64,000 bases of DNA from Microbispora amethystogenes (GTDB taxonomy: Bacteria > Actinomycetota > Actinomycetes > Streptosporangiales > Streptosporangiaceae), in contig NZ_BOOB01000027.1 of the NCBI RefSeq assembly GCF_016863015.1, positions 124,001 through 188,000 on the forward strand. Reading direction: 5' to 3'. The notes beneath the pieces are model-generated. The model was not told the DNA's origin. It was given only the letters and a program-made list of their open reading frames with translations, and did no database searches. A program made the position numbers and the translations under genes. Every line of letters begins with the position of its first letter. The first letter of the stretch is position 1. This document shows, piece by piece, positions 17,649 through 29,313 of the stretch.

Positions 17649-19346
17649 TCAGGTCTCCGCGACGACCAGGGAACGCGCCGGTAGGTCGAGGGCGTGATCG
17701 GTCAGGCGGGCCGACTCGTCGGAGGCGAGCAGGAGGCGCGACGCGGCGAGCCGTACGGAGACCGGATCGAAGGCGAGGTTGGCGGCGACCCGCAGCGAGC
17801 CGCGCTCGATGACCACGACCCGACGCTCCTCGTCCACGTCGACCCGCACCCGGTCCATCCGGGGGTCGGTGAGGTCGGGATGTGACCTGCGCAGGGCGAT
17901 CAGGGCGCGGTACCAGCCCAGCAGGGAGGCGTGCTCGTCCTTCGACAGCTCCTCCCAGTCGAGCTTGGACCGCAGGAAGGTGTCCTGCTCGCCCGGTTCG
18001 GGGGCCTTCCAGTCATAGCCGAAGCCCTCGAACTCCTTCCTGCGCCGCTCGCCCTCGCCCTCGGCGAGGTGCGGCTCGAAGTGGTCGGTGAAGAAGTAGA
18101 ACGGCGTGGTGGCGCCCCACTCCTCGCCCATGAACAGCATCGGCGTGAACGGCGAGGTCAGCAGGAGACCCGAGGCCAGACGGAGCTGGTCGGGCCGCAT
18201 GCGGTCGCCCTCGGGGCGGTTGCCGATCTGGTCGTGGTTCTGCGCGCAGCAGACGAACCGGTGCCCGGGGATCCCGGCGGCCGGGCGTCCGTGCGAGCGG
18301 CCCCGGAAGGACGAATAGGTGCCGTCATGGAAATATCCGGAGGTGAGCACCTTGGCCAGGGACGACAGCGTGCCGAAGTCGCCGTAGTAGGCGTTCGTCT
18401 CCCCGGTGACGTTCGCGTGAATGGCGTGGTGGACGTCGTCGTTCCAGCTCGCGTGCATGCCGAGGCCGCCGGCCTCGCGCGGGGTCACCATGCGGGGGTC
18501 GTTGAGGTCCGACTCGGCGACGAGCGTGAGCGGGCGGCCCACCGCGGCGGACAGCGCGTCGACCTCCACCGACAACTCCTCCAGGAAGTGGACGGCGCGC
18601 TTGTCGTGCAGCGCGTGCACGGCGTCGACGCGCAGCCCGTCGACGTGATAGTCGCGCAGCCACTGGAGAGCGTTGTCGATGAAGTAGCGCCGCACCCCGT
18701 CCGAGCCGTACCCGTCCAGGTTGACCGCGTCGCCCCAGTAGGACCCCTTCGCGTCGTGGAAGTACGGCCCGAACCTGGCGAGGTAGTTGCCCGACGGCCC
18801 GAGGTGGTTGTAGACGACGTCGAGGATCACGCCGAGACCGGCCCGGTGGCAGGCGTCCACCAGGCGCTTCAACCCGTCCGGCCCGCCGTACTCCTCGAAG
18901 ACCGCGTAGAGGTCCACGCCGTCGTATCCCCAGTTGCGGGCGCCCGGGACGGGCGGGACCGGCATGAGCTCGACGAAGTCGACGCCGAGGTCCACCAGGT
19001 GGCCGAGCCGGTCGGCCACCCCCTGGAAGGTGCCCTCGGGCGAGAACGTGCCGACGTGCAGCTCGTAGATCACCCCGCCGCGCAGGTCCCGGCCGCGCCA
19101 GCCCTGGTCGGTCCAGGCGAACTTGTCGTGGTGGTAGACCCGGCTCGGGCCGTTCACGCCGTACGGCTGCCGCCGGGTCCTGGGGTCGGGGAAGGGGCCC
19201 TCGCCGTCCACGTGGAAGGCGTAGTCGCGGTCGTGCTCGTCGCCGGGTGCGGTCCACCAGCCGCCCTCGCCCGGCGACATCGCGTGCCGGGCGCCCTCGT
19301 AATCGACCTCGACCCGCGCCGCCCCCGGCGCCCAGACCTCGAACAT
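17649..19346 (-). CDS. treZ: Malto-oligosyltrehalose trehalohydrolase
   Basis: GH13 enzyme releasing trehalose from maltooligosyl trehalose, the last step of the TreX-TreY-TreZ route. The 565 residues show the N-terminal beta domain (FEVWAPGAARVEVDY), barrel motif VVYNHLGPSGN, nucleophile Asp in GLRVDAVHAL, acid/base Glu in LVAESDLNDP, and transition-state Asp in CAQNHDQIGNR. The ATG at 19346 follows GGGGAGAGG and matches the usual N-terminus better than the upstream in-frame start at 19379. It is 66 nt downstream of treY on the same strand, so the three genes form one operon. Confidence 0.96.
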   Translation of the reverse strand: MFEVWAPGAARVEVDYEGARHAMSPGEGGWWTAPGDEHDRDYAFHVDGEGPFPDPRTRRQPYGVNGPSRVYHHDKFAWTDQGWRGRDLRGGVIYELHVGTFSPEGTFQGVADRLGHLVDLGVDFVELMPVPPVPGARNWGYDGVDLYAVFEEYGGPDGLKRLVDACHRAGLGVILDVVYNHLGPSGNYLARFGPYFHDAKGSYWGDAVNLDGYGSDGVRRYFIDNALQWLRDYHVDGLRVDAVHALHDKRAVHFLEELSVEVDALSAAVGRPLTLVAESDLNDPRMVTPREAGGLGMHASWNDDVHHAIHANVTGETNAYYGDFGTLSSLAKVLTSGYFHDGTYSSFRGRSHGRPAAGIPGHRFVCCAQNHDQIGNRPEGDRMRPDQLRLASGLLLTSPFTPMLFMGEEWGATTPFYFFTDHFEPHLAEGEGERRRKEFEGFGYDWKAPEPGEQDTFLRSKLDWEELSKDEHASLLGWYRALIALRRSHPDLTDPRMDRVRVDVDEERRVVVIERGSLRVAANLAFDPVSVRLAASRLLLASDESARLTDHALDLPARSLVVAET

Positions 19347-19412
19347 GCCTCGCCTCTCCCCTTGCCAGCCAAGCCCCACCGACCAGGCCCCTACCGACCA
19401 AGCCCTGCTGAA

Positions 19413-21623
19413 TCACGCTTCGAGAATCGCGACCGGATGGGCGGACAGCAGGTCGGCCATCCGCACCTCCCCGGCGTGCTCCGCTCCCGTGAGCAGGTCG
19501 CGCCAGCGTCCCGGCGGCAGCGTGATCGTCTCACTCCCCCAGCCGCCCCGGCGCTCCAGCCCGGCCGGCAGCCGGGTCGCGACCACGACCGCGGCCGTTC
19601 CCCGCCCGGGAACCCCCCTGGTGAACGCGACCGCGTGCTCCCCCGCCTCGATCGGCGCGTACGGCGCCTCGGGGTCGAGCCGCCCCCGCAGCCCGAGCGC
19701 GGCGGCGGTGACCCGGATCTTCTCGCCGTCCCAGCTGTCGTCGGGCTCGGCGAGCAGCCGGCGGCGGCGCTCGAAGTCCACCGGCCGCCGGTTGTCCGGG
19801 TCCACCAGCGAGAAGTCGGTGATCTCGGTGCCCTGGTAGACGTCCGGGATGCCCGGCATCAGGAGCTGGACGGCCTTCTGCCCGAGCGAGTTGACCCGGG
19901 CGTACCGGTCGACGACCTCGGTGAACGAAGCGACCGAGTAGCCGCAGGCGTCGATCGCCCGCCGGGCGAAGGCCCTGATCCCCTCCTCGTACGCCGGGTC
20001 GGGGTCGACCCAGGAGATGGCCGTCTTGGCCTCCCTGGCCGCCTTGAGCAGGTAGTCGGTGAAACGGTCCAGGCTGATCGGCCAGGCCGCCATCAGCGAC
20101 TGCCAGGCGAGGTAGTCGAGCCGGGGGTCGAACGACACGGCCGCCGACCACGAGTCGACCGCCATCGTCCACTCCTCGGGCAGCTCCGACAGCACCGCGA
20201 GACGGGCCCGCACGTCCTCCGACCGCTTGGTGTCGTGGGTGGACAGCGTGGTCATGGTCCGCGGCGGCAGCCCGGCGCAGAACTCGTGGAACTCGGCCGG
20301 CGAGACCCCGAACCGGTCGGGCTCCCCGCCCACCTCGTTGAGGCAGGCCAGCGGATACCACCGGTAGAGCGCGGTGTCCTCCACGCCCTTGGCCATGACG
20401 GGCCCGCAGGTCTGCTGGAAGCGGGTCACCGCGTCCGGCGGGCCGTACAGGACGAGGTCGGCGGCCTTGGCCACCGCGTCGGGGTCGGTGCGGCCGGCCG
20501 CGAGCCGGGCCGCCTCCGCGACGATCGCCTCCGCGTCGGCGGACGGCCGCTCACCCGGGTTCACGTACGCCCGGTAGACGGGCATCGCGGCCAGCAGCTC
20601 CACGACGGCCTCGCGCAGCGCCGGGTCGCCGAGGTCGGTGGTCAGCCGGTCGACCTCGCCGCGGAAGAACAGGTCGATGACGTGCTTCTTGGCGTCGTGG
20701 CGCACGGTCTCGTAGTCGTCGCGCACGCCGGTGTGACGGCCGAAGGTCTCGACCAGCGCGTCGCGGCCCGCCGGGTCCACGAACAGCCGGGTGACCATGT
20801 TGAGCGCGTCGTAGCCGGTGGTGCCGTCGCAGGGCCAGTCGGCGGGCAGCCGCTCGCCGTCGATGAGGATCTTCTCCACCCACAGCGGGCCCGGCACGTG
20901 CGGGCGCAGCCACCGGAGGTAGCCGCGGGGGTCGGCCAGTCCGTCGGGGTGGTCGACGCGCAGCCCGTGGATCACGCCCTCCTCGATGAGGCGGAAGGTG
21001 ACGGCGTGGGTCTCCTGGAAGACCTCGGGGTCCTCCACCCGCAGGCCCATCAGCGACGACACGTCGAAGAACCGCCGGTAGCCGGGGCTCTCCCGCCAGT
21101 GGGCCAGCCGGTAGTTCTGGGCCTCCAGCAGCTCCGGCAGCGGCAGGTGCCCGGTGCCGGGCCTGATCGGGAACGCGTGGTCGTGGTAACGCAGCACGTC
21201 ACCCTCCACGCCGTTGTCGACTCTGAGCGCCTCGTCCGCGTCGTCGCCCAGCAGCGGCAGGGTCACCGGCCACTGGAAGTCGAACCACCGGGAGGCCGGC
21301 GACCCGGGCCCGTCCCGCAGCGCCGCCCACAGCCGCGCGTTGTCCGACTCCGGCACCGGCACGGTCATGTGGTTGGGCACGATGTCCGACACCAGCGGCA
21401 TGCCCTCGGCCGCCAGCGCCCGCAGGCCCTCCTCGCCGCCGAACTCCTCGCGTACGCGGGTGTGGTCGGTCACGTCGTAGCCGTGCAGGGACTCGCGGCA
21501 CGCCTGCAGGATCGGCGACAGGTAGAGGTGGCCGGCCCCCAGCTCCCGGAGATATCCGACGAGGCCGGCGGCCTGCGCGAAGCCGAAGTCAGGCGTCAGC
21601 TGCACGCGGTAGGTAGAACTCAC
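19413..21623 (-). CDS. treY: Malto-oligosyltrehalose synthase
   Basis: GH13 intramolecular transglucosylase converting the reducing-end alpha-1,4 bond of maltodextrins to the alpha,alpha-1,1 bond of trehalose. The 736 residues begin STYRVQLTPDFGFAQAAGLV, the typical TreY N-terminus, with HLYLSPILQA, GLRVDHPDGLADP (nucleophile Asp), LWVEKIL (acid/base Glu), and the late STHDTKRSEDVRARL motif. The GTG at 21623 with AAGGGCGG upstream is chosen over a start at 21704, which adds a non-homologous extension. Lies between treX and treZ. Confidence 0.96.
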   Translation of the reverse strand: MSSTYRVQLTPDFGFAQAAGLVGYLRELGAGHLYLSPILQACRESLHGYDVTDHTRVREEFGGEEGLRALAAEGMPLVSDIVPNHMTVPVPESDNARLWAALRDGPGSPASRWFDFQWPVTLPLLGDDADEALRVDNGVEGDVLRYHDHAFPIRPGTGHLPLPELLEAQNYRLAHWRESPGYRRFFDVSSLMGLRVEDPEVFQETHAVTFRLIEEGVIHGLRVDHPDGLADPRGYLRWLRPHVPGPLWVEKILIDGERLPADWPCDGTTGYDALNMVTRLFVDPAGRDALVETFGRHTGVRDDYETVRHDAKKHVIDLFFRGEVDRLTTDLGDPALREAVVELLAAMPVYRAYVNPGERPSADAEAIVAEAARLAAGRTDPDAVAKAADLVLYGPPDAVTRFQQTCGPVMAKGVEDTALYRWYPLACLNEVGGEPDRFGVSPAEFHEFCAGLPPRTMTTLSTHDTKRSEDVRARLAVLSELPEEWTMAVDSWSAAVSFDPRLDYLAWQSLMAAWPISLDRFTDYLLKAAREAKTAISWVDPDPAYEEGIRAFARRAIDACGYSVASFTEVVDRYARVNSLGQKAVQLLMPGIPDVYQGTEITDFSLVDPDNRRPVDFERRRRLLAEPDDSWDGEKIRVTAAALGLRGRLDPEAPYAPIEAGEHAVAFTRGVPGRGTAAVVVATRLPAGLERRGGWGSETITLPPGRWRDLLTGAEHAGEVRMADLLSAHPVAILEA

Positions 21624-21737
21624 TGGACCGCCCTTCGAAACACGTTCCCGACGCGGAGAACCGCCGGGCAGTGACCGTACTTGCCCGCCTGCCCGGCGGC
21701 TCACACCAACGGCACTCTAACCGGCCGTCCCCGCTGG

Positions 21738-23897
<2,160 letters not shown>

Positions 23898-24347
23898 TGG
23901 ACCTCCTCGCCGTCCGGCTCGGCGGTCCTGCCGGGAAGCCCCCGGAGTCCACCGGCTCTATGGTCGCGATCGTTCCCGGTCCGGTCCCGTCCGGGACGGC
24001 CGCTCACCCGATCGTGATGCTGAGTGTCGTTCACAAGACATCGTGCCTGCCCGCAAAAGGCTCCGACAGTCGCGCCACGTTAACTGCGTGTATGGCAAAG
24101 GGGTGAACCGGCCATCGGCGAGCAAAGCGCCGCCCGTTTCGGGCATCAACGCCGCGAGCTGGCCGTACGCGCCTAATCTGGGACACCTCACCCGTCCGCT
24201 GTCCGTACCGTGGCTTCCGGCCGGTCACCCACCGCAGTCACCGCGCCCCTCACCGGCTCTCACCGGCCCTGGATCGACCCGCCGATTAACGGTCCTTCCC
24301 GATGTGCCTTCCCGCTGGCGGGGTTACGGACACCGGAAACCGGCGGG
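23898..24347. other. 450-bp intergenic region upstream of treX
   Basis: No coding frame with credible composition or start was found. It must hold the treX promoter, read leftwards, and the 3' end of the histidine kinase transcript. Only small hairpins (for example GCCCG-TTT-CGGGC near 24130) were seen, and I could not match it to a known riboswitch. Confidence 0.5.
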
Positions 24348-25688
24348 TCATCGGACCGGCGAGCCGGTCGCGCCCCCGCGGGCGCGGCGAAGCAGGCCGC
24401 GGCGGGGGGCGGCGGCGCGGCCGTCGGTGCGCAGCCACAGGTTGACGCCGGTGCCGCCGAGCGCCGAGGGCTCGACGCGGACCCCGCCGCCCGTCGACTC
24501 GGCGAGGCGGCGGGCGATGTCGAGGCCGAGGCCGGTGGAGCCCGCCCCGCTGTTGCCCCGCCGCAGCGCCCTCTCGGGATCGGGGATGCCCGGGCCCGCG
24601 TCCGCGACGAGGACGCCCACGATGCCGCTCCCCCGGTGCAGGGTGACGCGGAAGGCGGTGCCCTGCGGGGTGTGCCGGAAGACGTTGCCGAGCAGCGCGT
24701 CGACCACCGCGCCGAGGTCGGCGGCGGCGACCGGCACGGGGGTGGCCTCGTCGGCGCCGACGAGTTGCCACGGCCGCCCCTGGTCCTCGGCCAGCGCCGA
24801 CCAGAAGGCGAGCCGTTCGCACAGCACGAGCGCGGCGTCGCAGCCCGCCGGCACGGCCCGGCGCGCAGGCCGCCGGGACGCCTCGATGATCTCGTCGACC
24901 GCGTGTTCGAGCCGCTCGATCGCGAGCCTGCGCTGCTGCTCGGCCTCCGGGCCGCTGCCGCCGAGGTTGAGCCGCAGCGCGGTGAGCGGGGTGCGCAGCC
25001 GGTGCGACAGGTCGGCGGCGAGCTCGCGCTCGGCCGCGAGCAGCACCGCCACCTGGTCGGCCATCGCGTTGAAGGCGCGTCCGGCGGCCACCAGCTCGGG
25101 CGGGCCGTCGGGGATGATGCGGACCGACAGGTCGCCCGCGCCGAGCGCGGCGGCGGCCTGCCCCAGCCGCCGGGCGGACCGGACCACCCGGGCCCCGAGC
25201 CGGTCGGCCACCACCACCGACCCCACCACCAGCGTGACGGCCACGCCGGTCAGCACGGCCCAGGACGTGGAGACGCCCTTCCTGGCGTCCGCCTCGGGCG
25301 CGTACGCCTCGATGACGGCGCTCCGGCCGCCGCCCAGCGCGACGGGCCTGAGCAGGACGTATCCGTTGGCGACCGGCACCGTCCTGGCCCGTTCCGCGGC
25401 GTTCGCCACGTCGGCGGGGCCGACCCGGGAGCGGCCGACGGTCCGCCCGCCGGACAGGTGGACGGCCAGGCGCGAGACCCCCGCCGGCGTGCTGGCGAGC
25501 GCGCGTTCGAGCGCGGCCACGTCGTCGGTGATCACCAGGGCGGGCACGATCGTCGCGGCCTGCCGCTCGGCGTCCGCCAGCGCCCGGCTCTCCGCGATCT
25601 CCATGACCCCCACGGCCAGCGGGATGAGGAAGGCCAGCGCGACCATCGCCGTCACGGCGACCGCCACCAGGGCCAGGCTCCGTCGCAC
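24348..25688 (-). CDS. Sensor histidine kinase
   Basis: Membrane histidine kinase (446 residues). Seen: N-terminal membrane segment (LALVAVAVTAMVALAFLIPL), an extracytoplasmic sensor of ~120 residues, a second membrane segment (LTGVAVTLVVGSVVVADRLG), HAMP-like linker, the H-box ADLSHRLRTPLTALRL with the phosphorylated His, N-box GNVFRHTPQG, G1 ADAGPGIPDP and G2 GSTGLGLDIARRL. It follows the response regulator by 39 nt on the same strand. GTG start. The signal sensed is unknown; the neighbouring divergent secreted protein could be a target or partner. Confidence 0.94.
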   Translation of the reverse strand: MRRSLALVAVAVTAMVALAFLIPLAVGVMEIAESRALADAERQAATIVPALVITDDVAALERALASTPAGVSRLAVHLSGGRTVGRSRVGPADVANAAERARTVPVANGYVLLRPVALGGGRSAVIEAYAPEADARKGVSTSWAVLTGVAVTLVVGSVVVADRLGARVVRSARRLGQAAAALGAGDLSVRIIPDGPPELVAAGRAFNAMADQVAVLLAAERELAADLSHRLRTPLTALRLNLGGSGPEAEQQRRLAIERLEHAVDEIIEASRRPARRAVPAGCDAALVLCERLAFWSALAEDQGRPWQLVGADEATPVPVAAADLGAVVDALLGNVFRHTPQGTAFRVTLHRGSGIVGVLVADAGPGIPDPERALRRGNSGAGSTGLGLDIARRLAESTGGGVRVEPSALGGTGVNLWLRTDGRAAAPRRGLLRRARGGATGSPVR

Positions 25689-25727
25689 CGTACTCCCGCC
25701 GCTCCCGCCGCTCCCGCCGCCGGACTC

Positions 25728-26411
25728 TCAGGCCTCTGCGGGAGGACTGAGACGTACGCCGACGCCCCGCACGGTGTGCAGGTAGCGGGGCCGCGAGGCG
25801 CTCTCGCCGAGCTTGCGCCGCAGCCACGACAGGTGCACGTCGATCGTCTGGTCGTCGCCGTACGACTGCCGCCACACCTCGGCCAGCAACTGCCTGCGCG
25901 AGATCACGCGGTCGGGGCGGGCGGCGAGGTAGGCGAGCAGGTCGAACTCCCTGCGGGTGAGGTCGAGCGGCACGCCGTCGAGCCGTGCCTCCCTGCGGTC
26001 GGCGTCGACGACCAGGCCGCCGACCTTGACGACCGACGCCGGCGTCCCCGGCCTCGCCCGTCTCAGCACGGCCTCCAGCCGGGCGTTGAGGTGGTCGCCC
26101 GAGAACGGTTTGACCAGGTAGTCGTCCGCGCCGTCGCGCAGCAGGCGGACGATCTGGGCCTCGTCGTCACGCGCGGTGGCGACGATGACCGGCACGTCGG
26201 AGATCGCCCGGAGCATCTTCAGGGCCTCGGCGCCGTCGAGGTCGGGCAGCCCCAGGTCGAGGATGACCACGTCGGGGGCGACGTGGGCGATCTCCCGCAG
26301 CGCGTCGAGCGCCCGGCCCGCGCTGCGGACGGCGTGGCTGCGCCCCGTCAGGTCGCGGATGATCGCGGAACGGACGAACTCGTCGTCCTCCACCACCAGA
26401 ACGGTCGCCAT
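25728..26411 (-). CDS. OmpR-family response regulator
   Basis: Two-component response regulator of 227 residues. Seen: receiver domain with acidic pair VVEDDE, phosphoacceptor Asp in VVILDLGLPDLDG, switch Thr region IVATARDDEAQ, and Lys in LVKPFSGDHL; then a C-terminal winged helix with DLTRREFDLLAYLAARPDRVISRRQL and DDQTIDVHLSWLRRKLGE. The ATG at 26411 lacks a Shine-Dalgarno site and TACGTT lies 8 nt upstream, so a leaderless message is likely. First gene of a two-gene operon with the kinase. Confidence 0.95.
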   Translation of the reverse strand: MATVLVVEDDEFVRSAIIRDLTGRSHAVRSAGRALDALREIAHVAPDVVILDLGLPDLDGAEALKMLRAISDVPVIVATARDDEAQIVRLLRDGADDYLVKPFSGDHLNARLEAVLRRARPGTPASVVKVGGLVVDADRREARLDGVPLDLTRREFDLLAYLAARPDRVISRRQLLAEVWRQSYGDDQTIDVHLSWLRRKLGESASRPRYLHTVRGVGVRLSPPAEA

Positions 26412-26556
26412 GGGGCAGAAACGTACACTCTTCACCCCTGCCGCGTCCGCCGAAGAGCGACTCGGAAAGTGTGGATCAAGGGAGATTCGCCCCGCCCTTA
26501 TGTGCTTATAGATCACCCGAAATCAGTCAAGGCGCGGGATCCGGACACGAGATAGA

Positions 26557-27195
26557 GTGAGCGGCCACATGAGACGGGCCACCGGTTACACGATCGCCTG
26601 GTGCGGGGCCACCGCACTGGCCGTCGGCGTGTCCTGGCTCGGCGTGCGCGACGTGCTGCGCAGTGCGGTCCTGGACGACGCCCCCCTCGCCCCGGTGGTG
26701 GCCGTCGCCGCCCCGGTCACCGCCTACGCGGCGCTTCCGTCCGCCGATCCGGGGACCGATCCGGACGCGGCCTCCACCCCGGGCCCGGAGTCCCCGCCGC
26801 CGTCCCTGTCACGGTCGCTGTCACCGACGCCGCGCCCGGCACGGCGGAACGCGACCGCCACCCCGTCGCGGACGGCCCGCTCCTCTCCCACCGCCCGCAC
26901 CGACCGTCCGGACGACGCGGCGGGGTCGGCCCCGCCGCCGCCGAGCACCCGGCCGCGCCGCGACCCGGCGGAGGAGACCCTGCACACGTTCACCCTGAAA
27001 GGCGGGCGGGCGACGATCGCGGTCACCTCACGGGACTGCCGGGTCGTCACGGCCACGCCGAACGAGGGCTACCAGGTCAAGGTCTGGGAGGAGGAGCAGT
27101 GGCTGCGCGTCGCCTTCCTCCGGGAGGTGCACGAGTCGTCGGCGTTCTGCGCGTGGAACGCCCTGCCGCCCAGGCTCGACACGTACGAGCGCTGA
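26557..27195 (+). CDS. Membrane-anchored or secreted Pro/Thr-rich protein
   Basis: A 212-residue unrecognised protein. Residues 10-30 form a signal anchor (YTIAWCGATALAVGVSWLGV). A long Pro/Ser/Thr/Arg-rich stretch (about 60-140) looks like an extended wall-spanning linker. A C-terminal ~65-residue domain follows (LHTFTLKGGRATIAVTSRDC...FLREVHESSAFCAWN) with two Cys that could pair. It is divergent from the response-regulator gene, 145 nt away, so it may be under that regulator's control. An in-frame ATG at 26569 is an alternative to the GTG start. Confidence 0.75.
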   Translation: MSGHMRRATGYTIAWCGATALAVGVSWLGVRDVLRSAVLDDAPLAPVVAVAAPVTAYAALPSADPGTDPDAASTPGPESPPPSLSRSLSPTPRPARRNATATPSRTARSSPTARTDRPDDAAGSAPPPPSTRPRRDPAEETLHTFTLKGGRATIAVTSRDCRVVTATPNEGYQVKVWEEEQWLRVAFLREVHESSAFCAWNALPPRLDTYER

Positions 27196-27223
27196 GCGGC
27201 GACCCGGGACGAGCGGCCGGGGG

Positions 27224-27892
27224 TCACTTCAGCTTGGCGAGGTAGCCCTTCAGCTCCTTGACCTCGGCGGACAGGGCCGTGGAGATGGCCGTGGCCAGCG
27301 CCTTCCCGCCCTCGAACACTCCCTTCTCCTGCTCGGCGCCCGCGATCGCGATCGCCCCGCCGTCATGCTTGATCATCAGGGTCGTGAACCGCTTGTCGAA
27401 GGCGGGGCCGCTCAGCTTGGCGAGGGCGTCGACCTCGGCCTTCGTCTGCATGCCGGGCATCTTGTGGTCGCGCGGCAGCGGCTCGGCGCCCCACATGTCG
27501 AGCCAGCCCTTCAGCGTGCGGATATCGGTGTCGCGGGCCGAGAGGATGCGGGAGGCCATGTCCCTGACCCAGGGGTCGCCGGCCCGCGTCTGGGCGAGCG
27601 TGGCCAGGTCGACGGCCTGGAGGTGGTGCGGGATGATCTTGCCGGCGAACGCCACGTCGGCGGCGTTGTGGTCGGCCGGCGTCTCCGCGCCGCCGGGGTC
27701 GGCCGGCGTGGCGGTGACGGTCGTGCCGTCCGAGGGCTCGGCGGCGGCCGCCGAGGCCGGGGCGGGGGCCGGAGAGGGGGCGGCGCCGTCCGCCCCGCCG
27801 CAGCCGGCGAGCAGGGCCATCGCGAGCACGGCGGTCAGCGTGCCCGTCAGGCCGGGGTTGACTGGGAGCGGACGGCGGGGGGCGGTCGTCAC
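27224..27892 (-). CDS. DUF305 lipoprotein
   Basis: A 222-residue lipoprotein with lipobox LLAGC after the hydrophobic segment, a Pro/Ala linker, and a DUF305 (ferritin-like helical) domain. Seen: VAFAGKIIPHHLQAVDLATLAQ, the IPHH signature, PGMQTKAEVDAL and FTTLMIKHDGGAIAIAGAE, where the second His site is HD rather than the common HH. DUF305 proteins are exported and often associated with copper or other metal stress. GTG start at 27892 follows AAAGG. The region upstream to 28231 contains no gene. Confidence 0.88.
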   Translation of the reverse strand: MTTAPRRPLPVNPGLTGTLTAVLAMALLAGCGGADGAAPSPAPAPASAAAAEPSDGTTVTATPADPGGAETPADHNAADVAFAGKIIPHHLQAVDLATLAQTRAGDPWVRDMASRILSARDTDIRTLKGWLDMWGAEPLPRDHKMPGMQTKAEVDALAKLSGPAFDKRFTTLMIKHDGGAIAIAGAEQEKGVFEGGKALATAISTALSAEVKELKGYLAKLK

Positions 27893-28231
27893 TGGGGGGC
27901 CTTTCCGGTCGGGGCTTGGGGGACGGCGGGCACGGCCACCGGGACCGGGCGGGGCGTCCGGCTCGGGTCGCCGCGGACCCTGCGCCACACCGGCCCTGGT
28001 TCCTGGCGGAGGACCCTACCGCCATACCGCCACCGTCACCACGCCGTAACGGGCGTCCACCCCCTACTGAGCCGCCCGCTTTACGGCACATTTACTCAGA
28101 TTTACGGACAAGGTGGACATATAGGGTCAAACCGAACTTTGACTACCCCAAGCAACCCCTGTGCTCTAGCCTCCAACTATGTCAAACGGGAGCGAAACTC
28201 TACGAAAGGTTTCACACCGAGGAAACCTCTG

Positions 28232-28258
28232 TTGACACGAGCGAAACAGTGATACTTT
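28232..28258 (+). promoter_or_regulatory. LacI gene promoter
   Basis: TTGACA at 28232-28237 and TACTTT at 28253-28258 are separated by 15 nt, slightly short of the 17-nt optimum. They lie directly before the palindromic operator and 50-76 nt upstream of the start codon. The rest of the gap from 27893 is AT-rich but shows no gene. Confidence 0.55.
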
Positions 28259-28261
28259 CGC

Positions 28262-28277
28262 TTGGGAGCGCTCCCAA
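28262..28277 (+). promoter_or_regulatory. CebR-type operator 1
   Basis: The perfect 16-bp palindrome TTGGGAGCGCTCCCAA lies just after the -10 box and 31 nt before the LacI start. TGGGAGCGCTCCCA is the known binding site of CebR, the LacI-family cellobiose/cellotriose repressor of Streptomyces. Its position over the transcription start implies autorepression. Confidence 0.85.
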
Positions 28278-28308
28278 GCCGTGTGAACCTTCGGGCCGAG
28301 GAGACCGG

Positions 28309-29313
28309 ATGGCCGATCTTCCCACCCTCGCAGAGGTAGCCGCCGCAGCCGGCGTCTCCCCGGCAACAGCTTCCCGGGTCTTGACCGGCTCGGTACGCGT
28401 GACCACATCGACCCGTCGGCAGGTCCATGACGCGATGTCGCGTCTGGGCTATGTCCGGCGTCGTGCCCCTCGGGGTGCGGCGGGCAGGCGGGCCGAGCAG
28501 ATCATCGCCGCGGTCGTCTGCGAGCACAGTCCACGCCTATTCACCGAGCCGTTCTATGCCAGGCTCCTGTCCGCGTGCGAGGAGGTGCTGGCGACGCACG
28601 GGGTGCCGATGGTCGTGATGACCGCGACCCCGGCGACCGCCTCCATCGCCGCGCCACCGCTGGTCGCGGGCGCCGTCGACGGCGTGCTCCTCATCGGAGC
28701 GCGTGCGCGGCACCCCCTCGCGGTAACGCTGGCGGCGTCTGGCGTCCCGGTGCGCTGTGCCGGGCGGCCGCCAGACGGCATCGACCTGCCATTCGTCGAC
28801 ATGGACAACCGTGACGGCGGACGGCAGGCGGCCGAGCACCTGCTGCTCAACAACCGCAAGCACATCGCCACGATCGCCGGGCCGCCGACCCTGCCGGCCG
28901 CGCGCGACCGGCTGGAGGGCTTCCGGCAGACGCTGCGCGACGCGGGGGTGCTCGACATGCCCGTGGCGTACGGCGACTTCACCCACGCGTCGGGTGCGCA
29001 CGCCATGCAGTGGCTGCTGCAACGGGCGCCGCACCTCGACGCCGTCTTCGCGGCGTCGGACGTGATGGCGGCCGGGGCCATGCAGACGCTGCGCCGCGCC
29101 GGGCGCAAGGTGCCGGACGACGTGGCCGTGATCGGGTACGACGACGCGCCGGTGGCCCGGCACACGTCGCCGACTCTGACCACGGTCCGGCAGCCCGTCG
29201 AGGAAATGGCCACGCTCGCCGCACGACTGCTTCTCATGACACTCGGGGACGGGGAGAATCCCAAGGGCAATCCGGTGCTCCCCACGGAACTGGTGGTTCG
29301 TGAATCGGCCTGA
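28309..29313 (+). CDS. LacI-family transcriptional regulator
   Basis: LacI/GalR repressor (334 residues). Seen: N-terminal HTH and hinge helix LAEVAAAAGVSPATASRVL and TRRQVHDAMSRLGYV, then a periplasmic-binding-protein-like sensor domain with RPPDGIDLPFVDMDNRDGG, AGPPTLPAARDRLEGF and VIGYDDAPVARHTSPTLTT. GAGGAGACCGG precedes the ATG. The operator upstream is identical to the CebR box, so binding of that sequence is a strong inference, but the ligand is not proven. The stop is inside the next gene, a Ser/Thr kinase. Confidence 0.94.
   Translation: MADLPTLAEVAAAAGVSPATASRVLTGSVRVTTSTRRQVHDAMSRLGYVRRRAPRGAAGRRAEQIIAAVVCEHSPRLFTEPFYARLLSACEEVLATHGVPMVVMTATPATASIAAPPLVAGAVDGVLLIGARARHPLAVTLAASGVPVRCAGRPPDGIDLPFVDMDNRDGGRQAAEHLLLNNRKHIATIAGPPTLPAARDRLEGFRQTLRDAGVLDMPVAYGDFTHASGAHAMQWLLQRAPHLDAVFAASDVMAAGAMQTLRRAGRKVPDDVAVIGYDDAPVARHTSPTLTTVRQPVEEMATLAARLLLMTLGDGENPKGNPVLPTELVVRESA

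Noticed and set aside
17931-21674. Very long open frame antisense to treY and treZ
   Set aside because: The opposite strand encodes complete enzymes with all catalytic motifs; the antisense frame is a product of high GC and has low-complexity composition.
23898-24347. Possible riboswitch upstream of treX
   Set aside because: Small hairpins only; no match to known consensus elements could be established by eye, including the c-di-AMP type.
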